64,000 nt of DNA from Dendrobium chrysotoxum (GCA_019925795.1 CM034301.1:46649783-46713782), one strand, 5' to 3'. Positions 35,339 to 48,367 are shown, counted from the first letter of the stretch. Notes: generated by a model from the sequence alone, not told the origin. Program-made: numbers and translations.

Positions 35339-35684
35339 TGTTCTGCAATAAATATAGTGGAAACAAAATCACAAAATACAAACACAATGAACGCGGTGAT
35401 TTACGTACTTAGGCAAATATGCTTACGTCTACAGGGAGAGGATGATTTCACTATATTAGAGAAAAATAAAGATTACAATAGCTCTCTCTATTTCACAAAA
35501 GCTCTCAACCCTCTCAATTTATAGATTTGAGGCAAAATAATAGAGGAAAATGCTTCCTAATCTAATCCTCAATCAAATCAACTAATTAGAAAAATAATCT
35601 ATTCCCTAATTAAGTACACTAATGAACCATTAAAACTTTCCAAACAAAAGTTTATTTAGATTTGGAAATAATTCCAAATCAACA
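35339..35684 (-). repeat. 5' LTR of the deleted copia element (346 bp)
   Basis: Minus strand TGTTGATTTGG...GAACA, adjacent to the primer-binding site. It contains CTATAAATTGAGAGGG (near 35525-35510) as a TATA-like box. Confidence 0.88.
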
Positions 35685-35689
35685 GCAAT

Positions 35690-37774
35690 TTCTATATGCT
35701 CTGCTACATGGCAATTGCATCTGCACAAGGATTTCCCAAAACCTCATGAACATAAAAACATGAGAACTTATAGATCTGCTACTAGAAATACTTCAAAGTA
35801 GTGAACCAGAAAGTTATTAGTTCGCCAATAAAGTGAGTCATAAGCCATGCCAGCAGTGGCAGAACTGCAGATTGCGCTCTCGTCTGTTACATTTTATACT
35901 TTGTATCCAGACAAAAGGAAGTCTGGAGATGAGGTGACCTGCCATAAAAAAGACAAAACATAACAAATTGACTAAAAATGACACCAAGGTAGCATCCAAA
36001 AGCCACTTCTTTCATTATTATGACATAGCAACCATCACGGGACAGATTTGCGTTGCCTAATTATTCCAATCAAGAAGTTTTAATACGCCAAGAATCAATC
36101 AGTAGCATAGTGTTTCAATATCGCAAATATCCACAAATAAACATACAAAGGTTATTAACTCTGCCGCTCCAAACTGAAAGCTATAGCGGAGCATTATCCA
36201 AAGAGCATAAATAAGAACAATGACAGACGATCGTCGGGGTCATTTGATTGCTTGTAAATATAAAAAATATTTTAAACAAATAATAATTTTATTTTTTTTA
36301 ATCATTTTAATTGTCAAAAAGAATTATCATTTCTGAAGGAATTTCGAGAAGATTTGGGAAGTGTTCGTAATCAGTGTTGATTTTGAACTTTAGCAACCAA
36401 ATGATGAATTCAATAAAATTCATCGTTTTTCTAAAGATGATTTCTAATTCCAAGCAACCAAATGAACCCACAGGCTTTTCAAAGAGAATTATCGATTCTT
36501 ATGAGATGTTTAGTACCGTATTTATTGTGAAACTGTAGATCAAAATATCCCGGAACATTGAAAAGCTAACTGTACATGCTTTGAAAGTCGACTTACAAAT
36601 TATTGTGGAACTGTAGATCAGAATATCCCGGAACATTGAAAAGCTAACTAAACATGCTTTGAAAGTTGACTCTTATATCCAGGAAATATCATAAATTTAA
36701 ACTGATCTAAATAATATATGAAAAATGAGCTACCCATGCCATGATATCACAAAAGCACTCTTACCATGTGAAGAGGACAACAGCCCAGATCAATCCAAGG
36801 AGCTAACCAAATTGTCCTCATATTTTGTGAATACAAATTGAAAGGCAACAAAAAGAAAAAAAATAATAATAATAAGAATCAACTCAGTACAGGAAATTTC
36901 ACTTGATGGGTAGAAGTTTTACACAATTTTCTTAGATATAATCCGTGACATCCAGATCACAATGAAGACAATTTAACCATAATGAAGGCAATAAAATAGT
37001 CATGAAAAAAATAGCCACTCCTAGAAATTTGAAATATTAACCTCCTATGCTAGATGAATTGTTGGAATCATGTAGACTTATTCAATGGACTAGTAGGCAA
37101 CATAATCATATTTTCTGTTGAGTGCTGATTGGTAAAAGAAATTAAGAAGAGAAAATGAGATGGAAATAATAGCAGTTTATTCAAAAAACTCTTCTTTAAC
37201 AGCTAGAGTAACCGAAAATATAATTAGTCTTGACCCAATATTTGATTTGAGTTTGCGAATCCTCATGCAGCATAATAAAAGCTAACATTTAGTGTTCGTC
37301 CAAGTTTCATCTTTTTTAAGAACTTAACAGCCAAGTCCAGTGGTCCAGCTCTCTTTCAAGTTTCAACTATCCGTTAAAGCCGACGAATCACATTTTCAAC
37401 TACATTGCTCTTTTTCATAAATGCAACTGGCATCTACCACTTTGCTCTTTTTCATCTAGACGTACACTTCCACACGCTGACATAACAAATTTGTACTTTC
37501 TCATTTAAAAAGATTAACACATTCATTTTCTAATTCTCATATTTCCAAGAAGCAACTTATTTGTAAACCCAATTCGTTGTTGTTAGACTTCACCCGAGTA
37601 CAAAGTATAGGGCATTGTTTGTATTTTGTTAAGAGTTTCCATTAAGTCAAGACGACATTTATCATCTAACACAAGGTACACTAGGTGCAAATATAATACA
37701 ATTAATTATGCACTCATATATCTTTAATCCATATTAGAACAAATTCATCAAAAGAAGAAGAGATTTAGTGAGCG
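35690..37774. other. Spacer with a 78-bp tandem duplication
   Basis: No gene recognised. At 36524-36601 and 36602-36670 the text ATTGTG.AACTGTAGATCA ... ATATCCCGGAACATTGAAAA is repeated with few changes. The rest is AT-rich and without open frames. Confidence 0.5.
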
Positions 37775-38822
37775 CAGATCTAGGTGGGTTAAAAATAGTG
37801 GCAGAGTTGGGATGTTTTCAAACACTAGGAGATCGTCAGCATATAAGAGGTGAGTGATATAAGTTTCACCCAACTTAATTCCAAAAAATGAGCCATCCTA
37901 CACAACCAACTCAAATGAAGCAAAGAGTGCATCCATGACAATGCAAAAGAGATAAGGAGAGAGAGAGAGCAGCCTTGTTTGAGGCCAGAAGATTAATAGA
38001 AAAAGCTCTCCAAGTTGCTATTGATGCAAATAGAAATGTGCACATTATCAATACACGCTTTGACCAACTCAATAAACAAGCTAGGGAAGCCTTTGGCATG
38101 CAATCTGTTGAGGATAACTACCTTAGAAACTATCAAAAGTTTTAAATATATCAAATTGGTCACAAAAATTTCTATCCTTTCAAATTTCAAATCTGATAAG
38201 ATGTCAGAAACAAGAAGTATGTTACCAGAAGACACCCTATTCATAATGAAATCAGCCTGAGTAAGATCTATGATATAAGGCATAATAGATTTAAGCCAAT
38301 TAGCAAGGAGCTTGACAATAATTTTATAAAAGATGTTGCAAAAGAAAATAAGCCTATAATCCTTTATATGACCTGCAGAAGAGGTTTTGGGATTAAGGGA
38401 GATCCCGGTGGCTTTAACCTTCTTAGGTAAATAGCTTTTCTTTAAAAAATGATGAACAAACTTGAGAGTAGAACTCAAATGAAAAATGGTTTGGTGCAGG
38501 AGAAGAAATCTTGGGTGAATTAAAAACCACATCCCTGATGTCCTCATCAGAAAATGAACCCATTAACAAAGGAATCAAAGAGTGGGTGATTTGTTTGCCA
38601 GTAGGGAGGGGAGAATGAGATGAGGGAGGTGTGGAGTTAAGGATGTTATGGTAATGATTTACAGTACCAGAGGCTATATCACTATGACTGGTAAAGTTCC
38701 CAAGATCTGTAGATAATTCTCTCATGAAGTTAAAGTTGTTTCTCCCTCTGATTTTCCCATAGAGAAATCTCATGTCCTCTTCCCCATGAGTAAGCCAGTT
38801 TGTTTTACCTCTTTGGATCTAT
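37775..38822 (-). pseudogene. LINE reverse-transcriptase fragment
   Basis: Minus-strand text parallels the ORF2 at 27863: GEEDMRFLYGKIRGRNNF, KVKATGISLNPKTSSAGHIK, YKIIVKLLANWLKSIMP, FPSLFIELVKACIDNVHISI, SPYLFCIVMDALFASFE and catalytic HLLYADDLLVF (near 37840). Several frame shifts and stops are present. Both ends are cut inside ORF2 with no A tail, so this is a fragment left by deletion or rearrangement. It is more diverged than the 26-32 kb copy. Confidence 0.85.
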
Positions 38823-41800
38823 AACAACCCAAAATATGAAAACATATTTTAAAATGAAAAATTTGAATTGCTGTTTGAACTGGAGCGCTACGACACTGAA
38901 ATTGTGAGTGCTGAGGTGCTAGCCTTTGAGCACAGAGGCACGAGAAATCTTCGCCGCGACATTGAAGCCTATGTTATACAGTAATTCTAAATTCAATATG
39001 CGGCATTGGGTTGGAGCACTACGGCGCTAGGCCCCTAATAGCATTTTTATATATTTTTTATTCTAGTCCTAAGCACTAAAAGCTCCGGCTTCGCCACCTC
39101 TGTCGCGACCCGACCCGGGGGCTCGAATTAACGAGGCGGGAATAGACGATCGAACGGTGAAATCATAATTTCATTTTCTAATTTTATTTCACTTCATCTA
39201 AAACTATCTCAATATATAACGAAAGAGCCACTAAACTTCAAATTGTGAAACAAATTAAATAAAACAATCAATACATCTCGTTGGGTGCATTACGTCTACG
39301 GTATACATTTCCACTTCTTCTCATTTTTTTAAATAAACTTACCTGAAAGAAAAGTTAGAGCAACTAATAGTAAGCCAAAGCTTAGCGAGTAATACATGCT
39401 TCTAAACAACAGTAACTCAAGCCAGTAGAAGTAATATGCTTGTAACACATGCTTCTTTTCATTTTATACCATAAATATTATTTCATTTAATCATATCTTT
39501 TATTTCCTCAAGACTTTAAATGCATAGTATTATGCATAAATCATAAATGCATATCATATCATATTCAGTCTCCATTCATCATATACGTAGATATATCTTT
39601 CTCATTTTCATATATAGTACAACCGTCACAGGAGCCACCGTCTAGTACCAATGAAGGTACTCCTTTATCATTTTCATTTTCTTTTCCATAACATTTTCCT
39701 TTTAACGTGCACGGGTACAGCGTCCCCAACTAGTACCATCAGGGGGTGAACTCCATCTTTTAACATGCACATGCAATCATTCTATATCAATCATATCATC
39801 TCATTCTTATAACATATAAACTTTATATGATAATGTTATGAAATGTAACATGTAAATTTTTCCATTTAATTCAGTATGATCAATCATTAAGTATAAGAGA
39901 CATGAATTATAATCTAAATAACAATTATTAGTGTGACGGGTTTTCTCGATTTTCACTGCATGCTGGTTGTAAAATTATTGGTGTGTTTGTTTATTTACTT
40001 ATTCCTGCAATCTGAGAATTGATGTGATGGGCGATAGATTACACCTAGGTTAGGAACGATCTGGATGCTCACAGAACCTTATGCAGGTGGCCATGCTCGT
40101 GCAGGGCTAAATAAAAGGGGGAAAATTAAAGATTTAAATTAACAATATTTTTTGCAGGTGCTTCAGAAAATGCTAAGCCCCCTTAAAATTAAAAGAGCAT
40201 GGCCAAGTGTGGCTGGTAAATTTAATTTTAAATGCGAATATATAACTGCGTAAGAATGATTTTATTATAAATGTTTAGGATAACCCTGCAGGTGGTTTAG
40301 ATTTTCTTTTTCTTTCTGGGGTGTAATGTAATGTAAATGTAATTTGTTAAAGTCAAGTGTTGTGAAAGTGATTTAAAAGTGGGATATCACACCCAACTCG
40401 GAATCCAAAGAGAAGAGAATGTCCCTTAGGGGGAGTATTCTCTTCTATTTGGAAAGCCAAGTTAGCGTGGTTCTAATATTCATAGAGAAAAGAAAATACC
40501 CCTTCGGGGATGAGTTTCTTTTCATTTAGATATCCAGTCTCGGCGGACCCAAGGAGCTCGTAGCGAATCCAAGAAGCTCGTAAAGGAAAGAAGATAAAGA
40601 AATGAATACGAAGAAGATGAACAAATGAAGATAAGAAGAAAGTATATCCCATTTTGATATCACTTGCGTCAATTCTAGGAGTAGAATCTGGGTTTGTTGT
40701 CAGTGGTACCCGGCCACTTTACATTTTTAGCAGACCCTGAGTTGTAAATAAACTGGACATTGGTCATTATATTTTTGGATAATTTAATTTGATTGTTTAT
40801 ATTATTTGTGCAGTAGCATTTTTTAGGACTCTTGCATGCTGTATTTTGTTTTAGCCTGGATACGATCGGAGTATTTTTTTTGTAAGGACCACGATAAAAT
40901 GTTTTATACTTGAAATTTAAATAAAATTTTTAGGCTCACATAGTAACTCTAACGATCTAAGAAGCTTGGGACTACCGAGAGTCAGCATAAGCATATTATT
41001 ACTTTCTCTTCCTTGTTAGGCATCTCCCCGCCTGCGAGTTCTGGCAGACCACCTAACCTATTAAGGTGCAGTTCTGTCAAGGGGATGTTGTGCAATCTCT
41101 AGGGAAAAATCTATTTTCTAAGCCAAATTTTAAAACTGTTTCATAATCATTTTATGCATTCGAGTTAATCAGCATGCATTGCATTAGATACAAATTAAAA
41201 TAGTTTAAAATTTTAATTGCATTACGCTCTCAGACATCATTTACCCTACATAAGTAAAGGGGCCAATTAGGATCTGTCTTAGATGTCGGTCCCGGTTCTT
41301 CAAAACTTAAACAACGTCCCTACCCATCTTTCATAAAGAGACTTGACACATGGTTTTAAAGCGCCTAGGTGATTAGCTGGCTCCCCAATCCAAGCCGGTG
41401 TAAGTCCAGATTTGCACTACATTAGTTAGGTTCGGGTCACTATTTTGTAGTACCCAAATTAGATTTAGGTTCTGAGGCAGATTTTTAAATCTTAAGTCCT
41501 CACCCTTCGGGAATATGATCCCAAATTTCTAATAAAATGTCAACTTAAACACAAAATTTCTCTTAAAATGTAAAGCCCAACATAGGGTAAACTGAGGTTG
41601 CCTCTGAGTTTCTCAGAATCCGGCACCTCCTACTTTTCTTCTTTTGACTCGTTAATAACTGTTCAATGTTGAGTTTTCTCCTTGAAAATTCCTACTTCTT
41701 TCTTTGTCATCCACTTTGTAATCGAAGGGTAAGAAATCACTGCTTTAATCGAGAGTTTTCTTAGGAGTACCCCTCCTAGGATGTAGTTAACTATAGGGGC

Positions 41801-42550
41801 AAGGGATTTGAGAACCCCAGATTAAAATAATTCTTGTTTTATTCTTATAAAACAAGAGAAAAATCTTTGGGAACACAGACATATTAAAAAATCTCATTTC
41901 TAATTTTAAATATATCTGTAGAATATTATTATTATCTTTTCAGATAATATAATATTCTATTTGTTATATTCAATTTTAGAAATGATGACTTTTGTAAAAC
42001 TCATTCCTTCTTTTGGGCATTTTTTGAAGAATGTTATATTCGTCTTTTTAGATGATATAATATTCTTTTTATTACACCTAAATAAAGGAATGGATGAACT
42101 TTTCAAAACTATATTTCTGTTTTTAAACACATTCTACAGAATTCCATGTTCATCTCTCGAGGTGATATGTTATTCGTAGAATTGTATTTGACTATAGAAA
42201 TATTATTTTCTAAAACCCTATTTTGATATTGAATCTATTGTAGAATATTGTGTCAGTCTTCTGAGACTGTACTTTATTCTTAATGCAGTATTCGATTACA
42301 AAATAGGAGAACAAAATCTGCGTGACGACATAATTTTTTCCCACCAACAGCTCAGTAGTTCATAAATACCAATCTCAATTTGCAAATATTTCTTTTATTA
42401 AATATATTCCAAAATTATTAAATGCAATATAGCAATTCACTATGCTAAGCAAATCATATTGGCATAGTAATTATCCAAAGATTTAAATAATAATACTTAG
42501 AAATTTAAAAAATTGAAATTTCACATGAACATTATTTCACAAAGCATAAT
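38823..42550. repeat. Non-coding DNA resembling gypsy LTR debris
   Basis: About 3.7 kb with no open frame of note. 38880-39070 carries repeated GGAGCGCTACGACACTG / GGAGCACTACGGCGCTAGG wording, echoed in 43530-43710. GTCGCGACCCGACCCGGGGG (39102-39121) and AAGCTTAGCGAGTAATACAT recall Del/Tekay LTRs. I read it as old LTR and 5' UTR material of a chromovirus-type element plus unidentified insertions. Boundaries cannot be set. Confidence 0.35.
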
Positions 42551-42803
42551 GTTACAGGTTTCTTCGATCCTAAACAGAATCTAAAGATTCTAACCCCTTT
42601 TAACTCTCATAAACAAATTTCCCCCTTTTAGATAGAATCCAAGATTCTAGCACTTTTTGACTCCCAACAGACAAAATGTTACAGGTTTCTTCGATCCTAA
42701 ACAGAATCTAAAGATTCTAACCCCTTTTAACTCTCATAAATAGATTTCCCCCTCTTTTCGATAGAATCCAAGATTCTAGCACTTTTTGACTCCCAACAGA
42801 CAA
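42551..42803. repeat. 127-bp tandem duplication
   Basis: GTTACAGGTTTCTTCGATCC begins both units (42551 and 42678), each ending TTTGACTCCCAACAGACAAA. The units are almost identical, so the duplication is recent compared with its surroundings. Confidence 0.85.
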
Positions 42804-43896
42804 AAGTTCAGAGAGTTCTAGATTTTTTGCATCAAACATAATCCAAAAGATTATGGCCCTTTATATCTCCTAGTATACATTTTTCACATCAAAACTTGTA
42901 TAAATTAATCAATACAACACATAATTCATTGCAGTATAAAAATTAAAGCATAAAGAAACTTAGTGCAAAATCTCTCAATTTGCTATAACAGTAGGCAACA
43001 GAATACATTACTAAGTGAAAAATGTATTATTTTAGATTTTTACCAAATTATCAACGATCATGCATAACACTATTTCAAGACTTTAATTATACTACAACAC
43101 TATTTTCTGGGTTCAGAATTATTTTCTATTATATTAAAAAGGTGCATATTTTTTAATGCCTAGTATAAAATTTTTAGAAAATATTCAAAGTAATCAGAAC
43201 TCAATCTCTATACCATACCAATAATTTCACGATGAAAGTTTTATCAATGCAAAATTATCCTCATTTTTCAATAATGAAAATATAAATTTAATCAGAAAAT
43301 TCGAGAAATCTCCATATTTTTTAAAAACTGGGATAAGCATAGTGTGACCTACCTCGATCTGAATAATTTTTCAGAACTAGGTCGACAGCTGAAAATGACC
43401 CAAAGCGGCTCAAATCAAACCCTCTCTCTAGGATATCTCCCTTTCCCTCTCTAATCTAGTTGCCTCAAATGAAATGAATCGAATGAATAGTGGTTTAGGA
43501 TATTTTAAAATAATCAAATTTGCTCTGGAGTCGCGGTGCCACACGACGCTGGCTATGATGCTCTTCAAAAAATCCACAACGCCGTCAAACCCACCGCACG
43601 TTAGAGCACCGAATTAAATGCAGATTTTCCCAAGACTCTCACGCTAGGGCACTGCCAAAGCCAGTGATGCAGTGCTGTGAAAACCAGTGTTGCGGCGCCC
43701 TAGGGAGAAAATTCAAATTTCAAAAACATATAAATAGACTCCTGACACCACTCCAAAACATATGCAGACTTTCTCATGCATATCAAACATTCTCAAGCAC
43801 ATGCACAAGAGTTCAAAATATAAAAATTTAAGTAATTACCTCTTTCGAATCTAGTCAGAATAGATTGAACTAAATGTTGAATCTGGAGGTGTCACA
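42804..43896 (-). repeat. Probable LTR of a Del/Tekay-like gypsy element
   Basis: On the minus strand GACATTTTTCTGAGCAGAGA then AGAGTTGTGACACCTCC is the usual transition from the pol tail and polypurine tract to an LTR starting TGTGACACC (43896). The LTR's far end is unclear. Confidence 0.5.
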
Positions 43897-44760
43897 ACTC
43901 TTCTCTGCTCAGAAAAATGTCATCCTTGACATTTCAAATCTAAAATCTCATCTCACAAAAATAGATTGGGATACAACTATCACATCTCAGACTCCTCTCA
44001 AGTAGCTTCTCTTTTTGTTCTATACTTCCACTAAATCTTAACCATTGGAATATGATTATTCCTTAACCTTTTCACATTATAAGCCAAAATCCTCTCGTTC
44101 TTCACTGTAGCTCAAGTTCGCATGTACCTCGAGTTCTTCAGCAGACAAATGATTTTCAGAGTAAGATACCCATTTTCTCAGAAGCGATACGTGGAATAAA
44201 ATATGAATTTCTGACATATGATCTGACAACTATAACTTGCATGTAAATTTCTCAATTCTTTCAATAGCTTCAAAAGTCCAACATATCTTAGACTCGATTT
44301 GCCTTCCTTGCCAAATCTGTTGATGCATTTCATTAGTCTAACTTTCACATATACAAAATCATACCTAGAATTCCACTGCCCAGTGCTAAACATCAAAATA
44401 TTGCTTCTGTTTGTTCTATACAGCATTTAATCTGTCTCTGATCAAACGAATCATTTCAATAGCACCATCAACTAAAGTTGGTCCAATCAGAGTCCTTTCG
44501 CCCACCTCTGTCCAAGACAGAGGAGTTCTATACTTTCTATCATACAGAGCTTCATATGGAGTCATACCTATGATTGACTGAAAATTGTTACTGTAAGTAA
44601 ATTCAATCAAAGGAATGTGGTCTTCCCAACTGCCACCAAAGTCCAAAACATAATCGCAAAAAATCTTCTAGTACCTGAGTAACCTGTTCAGATTTTCCAT
44701 CAGTCTATGAATGAAAACATACGTTGAACCTTAAAGTTTGAACCATATTGTATTCTTCAT
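43897..44760 (-). pseudogene. Del/Tekay-like gypsy integrase and chromodomain-region fragment
   Basis: Minus-strand text: TDGKSEQVTQVLEDFL, then DFGGSWEDHIPLIEFTYSNN, IGMTPYEALYDRKYRTPLSW and TEVGERTLIGP are the integrase core end typical of chromoviruses. After frame shifts come GKEGKSSLRYVGLLKLL and HLSAEELEVHANLSYSEE, corresponding to the tail and start of the chromodomain region. RT and everything upstream are absent; similarity stops near 44760. Confidence 0.85.
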
Positions 44761-45964
44761 CCCAAGGGCCAATTATATTTATTTTTTTTATACAAATGAA
44801 GCATATTATGGATCTTATAGGAAAAACTTCAAGTCTTTATTATAATTCAAGGTCTCTAGTATTCATCTCATACTCTTCCTTGATATTATAATCCAAGGTA
44901 TGATGATAACCTTGAGAAAATAATTAAAGGTTAAAAAAGGACAAAACACATTCAAGGTGAAAATCATTCTAAATCCACTAAGTTTAAACCTATCTCAACT
45001 AGCACCTTGATTTATATTCAATCAAACCATACTCCATGTCAAATTAAGTCCACTCATTCCATTCTAATCCCTACAATTGATGAAGAATTAATGCATTCCA
45101 CCTTAATATCTATTGATAATAATGAACCACAACTTAAGAACCAAGATTTAAAAAAGAAAAATTTTGAACAAGCTTTATGCCTTAGTGAGGTGAGGCGTAT
45201 ACCTCAAGGGAATTGAGGTGCAAGCATCGAATAGAAAAAGTAAAAAAAATCACAAATACGCTATAAATCATCAACATATTTACTTTATTTATCATCATAA
45301 TCCACAAAAATATATAACAAATAAAAGTAAATATCCATCTTAAATGTTAATCTAAAGAGAAAATGTAAACAAATTAAAGGTAAAAAACACTTAAAATTTT
45401 AATATGTCATGAGGATCACAATTCATAGCGGCCTCTTTCTCACTTTCAGCCTCTTCAAAAAAGTAAACGCATAGCATCCTCTAATTTGGTCTCATCATCA
45501 TCTTCAAAATATTATTTAGTTAACATTTTTAATCTAATGTAAAATAAAATAACAAATTAAAAACATGAATGTGATCACAACTCTCGTTCTTTCTCTTGCT
45601 CGAACAACACACAAATCTCGCATAGCTGGTGGCTCTCATTCTAAATAATATTTTGGGATGACTAAATTGAGGTAGTTCCATTTTGAGTCTGATGATGCTA
45701 AAGAATCACTAGTTGAACTTTACCAAACTAATAAAGATGATTTGGAGCAATTGCAAAAGCTTGCCCTCATCTACGCACTTATATACTTGGGCTTCATTCA
45801 ACAATTTTGAATTCTTCAAAGTTGAGGAGGATGATATAAGATGCATTTTGAATCTAATTTAATATTTCAAGATTTTAGAATCATGTTACTATGACCTACT
45901 AAACTGTACCAATAAGAGTTTTTGTATGGGATTAAGTTATGATGTTATAATGTTATTTTAATGC
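44761..45964. other. Spacer
   Basis: AT-rich sequence without a convincing gene. The 69-codon frame at 45007 shows no family resemblance. Confidence 0.4.
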
Positions 45965-45969
45965 ACTTG

Positions 45970-47134
45970 TGATGCGGACATCCGATCGTGAAAGCTTATC
46001 AGAGGAGGAGATGAAGATCGACAACCATGATCACACCATTTTTATTTTAAGTTATTATTTGTATTGTTATTTATTTATGCATTTTTCGTTTTTACTCTCA
46101 CTTGAGGGAGTAGGTGCTTGTGACCCCATGAGGTACTTTTGTCTTTTGTTATGTATTTTGGGCTATTTATAGCCTCCTCCTTTCTTGTAATGGTTAATGG
46201 ATTATTAAGAAAAAAATTTCTGCATTTTATTCTTGAGAACTATGAGAGTTCTTAGGAAAGTGGAAGTCCCTAGGTGAGGGAAACTCAATACCCACCAGCC
46301 GCAGGAAGCGTCTGGGCTCGTGGTTCGAAGTCCCTAGGTGAGGGCAACGTATCACCCACCAATCGCAGAAAGCGTCCGGATTCGTGGTTTATCTTTCTTT
46401 CTCTAAACTCCTCTTCTCCTTCTCCATTGACCGCCGGCCAAACCCCCTCCATAGCCGCCGGCCAAGCCCCCCTCTTTCCCTCCTCCAACCATCAGCCATC
46501 CCACCTCCACCTCCAAGTCGCCGGCCATAAGGCCCATCCCCTCCCCTCCAAGCCGCCAACTCCAAGTCTCCTCCCCTCCACTTAGCCGCCGACCACCTCC
46601 TCCCTCATTGGGATTCCCAAACTTTCCAAGCTTGCATTCAATTACTTTCCGAAATTAGTTCCCCTAAATTTGGAAACTATTTCGAATTCAAATTCCAACA
46701 TATTTGAATTTAAATTCTTTCCTAAATTATTTAGTTTAATTTTGGAAAGTCTTCCCTCAATCAAGGATTAATTATCTAATATAGAAAAGCCTCCACAAAT
46801 CTCTCCAAATCTGAAATCAATTGGAATTAATTCCAATTCCAATTCCAATATTCATTGAACCTAGACACATTCATTGAATGTGGACAATCTACCTTTCTCC
46901 CCTCTCTCTTAATTAATTCCCCTAATTAATCACCCCAATTACAGCAGTCATTTAACCCACATCAATCCAAATTGATTCTTGCTTTAATTTCTCTAGGCAC
47001 CTAAGCATCAATTAACTCTGAATTTCTTTCCTAAACTGCTGGAATGAATTCCAAAATTTATGAATTGCTATCCTTTTCTTAATATATCCCCAAATTAGGA
47101 ATTAATTTTAAATTTCTAGCTTCGTTCTACATCA
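45970..47134 (+). repeat. Left LTR of the miniature element (1,165 bp)
   Basis: Contains a TATA-like GGGCTATTTATAGCC (near 46159-46173). An internal duplication of about 63 bp (GAAGTCCCTAGGTGAGGG at about 46263 and 46326) and a Pro-rich GC island (46430-46610) follow. The GC island gives chance open frames in both LTRs. Confidence 0.9.
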
Positions 47135-47209
47135 GTTTGATATTAGAGCATGGTTGCGCACCCGGGATGCATACTCGACGAATTCGAGCTCTTTTCCACC
47201 ATGGGAGAA
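47135..47209 (+). other. 75-bp internal domain: primer-binding site plus purine stretch
   Basis: TGATATTAGAGC (47138-47149) matches the initiator-Met-tRNA primer site TGGTATCAGAGC at 10 of 12 positions. TGGGAGAA (47202-47209) abuts the right LTR and would serve as a polypurine tract. Fewer than 50 bp remain for any other function. Confidence 0.75.
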
Positions 47210-48367
47210 TGATGCGGACATCCAACCGTAAAAGCTTATCAGAGGAGGAGACGAAGATCGACGGCCATGATCGCACCATTTTTATTTTAAGTTATTATTT
47301 GTATTGTTATTTATTTATGCATTTTTTTATTTTTACCCTTACTTGAGGGAGTAGGTGCTTGTGACCCCAGGGGGCACTTTTGTCTTTTGTTATGTATTTT
47401 GTGCTATTTATAGCCTCCTTTCTTGTAATGGTCAATGGATTATTAAGAAAAAAATTATGCACTTTGTTCTTGAGAGCTATGAGAGTTCTTAGGAAAGTGG
47501 AAGTCCCTAGGTGAGGGAAACGCAATACCCACCAGCCGCAGGAAGTGTCCGGGCTCGTGGTTTGAAGTCTCTAGGTGAGGGCAACACATCACCCACCAAC
47601 AGCAGGAAGCGTCCGGGTTCGTGGTTTATCTTTCTTTCTCTAAACTCCTCTTCTCCTTCTCCATTGACCGCAGGCCAAACCCCCTCCATAGCCGCCAGCC
47701 AAGCCCCCCTCTTCCCCTCCTCCAACCGTCGGCCATCCCACCTCCACCTCCAAGTCGCCGGCATTAAGGCCCATCCCCTCCCCTCCAAGCCGCCAGCTCC
47801 AAGTCTCCTCCCCTCCACTTAGCCGCTGGCCACCTCATCCCTCATTGGGATTCCCAAACTTTCCAAGCTTGCATTCAATTACTTTCCGAAATTAGTTCCC
47901 CTAATTTTAAAAACTATTTCGAATTCAAATTCCAACATATTTGAATTTTAAATTCTTTCCTAAATCATTTAGTTTAATTTTGGAAAGTCTTCCCTCAATC
48001 AAGAATTGATTATCTAATAAAGGAAAGCCTCCACAAATCTCTCCAAATTTGAAATAAATTGGAATTAATTCCAATTCCAATATTCATTAAACCTAAACAC
48101 ATTCATTGAATGTGGATAATCCCCCTTTCTCTCCTCTCTCTTAATTAATTCCCCCCAATTAATCACCCCAATTACAGCAGCCATTTAACCCACATCAATC
48201 CAAATTGATTCTTACTTTAATTTCTCTAGCCACTTAAGCGTCAATTAACTCCGGATTTCTTTCCTAAACTGCTAGAATTAATTCCAGAATTTATGCATTG
48301 CTGTCCTTTCATCAATCTATCCCCAAATCAGAAATTAATTTGAAATTTCTAGCTTCGTTCTACATCA
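47210..48367 (+). repeat. Right LTR of the miniature element (1,158 bp)
   Basis: Direct repeat of 45970-47134 with scattered substitutions and small indels, a few percent by eye. This indicates one insertion with both LTRs copied together, and not an ancient array. Confidence 0.9.

Larger units (their letters stand above)
32382..35684 (-). mobile_element. Internally deleted Ty1/copia retrotransposon
   Basis: 3.3 kb on the minus strand, flanked by a perfect 5-bp duplication GCAAT (32377-32381 and 35685-35689). The 5' LTR is 35339-35684, starting TGTTGATTTGG and ending GAACA on the minus strand. The 3' LTR is 32382-32716, where the starting TG has mutated to CA. The primer-binding site TGGTATCAGAGCT (35336-35324, minus) is the classic initiator-Met-tRNA type. 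Gag, part of protease/integrase and the integrase-RT linker remain. RT and RNase H are gone. It is a dead, non-autonomous copy. Confidence 0.88.
45970..48367 (+). mobile_element. Miniature LTR element: two 1.16-kb LTRs around 75 bp
   Basis: A perfect 5-bp duplication ACTTG (45965-45969 and 48368-48372) flanks two direct repeats of about 1,160 bp that begin TGATGCGGACATCC and end TTCGTTCTACATCA. Between them lie only 75 bp (47135-47209). These open with TTTGATATTAGAGCATGG, a primer-binding site close to TGGTATCAGAGC. They end CCACCATGGGAGAA, a short purine-rich stretch next to the second LTR. No coding sequence exists. It fits the TRIM/SMART idea of a parasitic LTR element mobilised in trans, but the long LTR with almost no interior is unusual. 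Confidence 0.9.

Noticed and set aside
46274..47822. Matching frames of about 103 codons in both LTRs of the miniature element
   Set aside because: Conserved only because the LTRs are copies; they begin with non-ATG codons or lie antisense, and the composition is that of a Pro-rich GC island.
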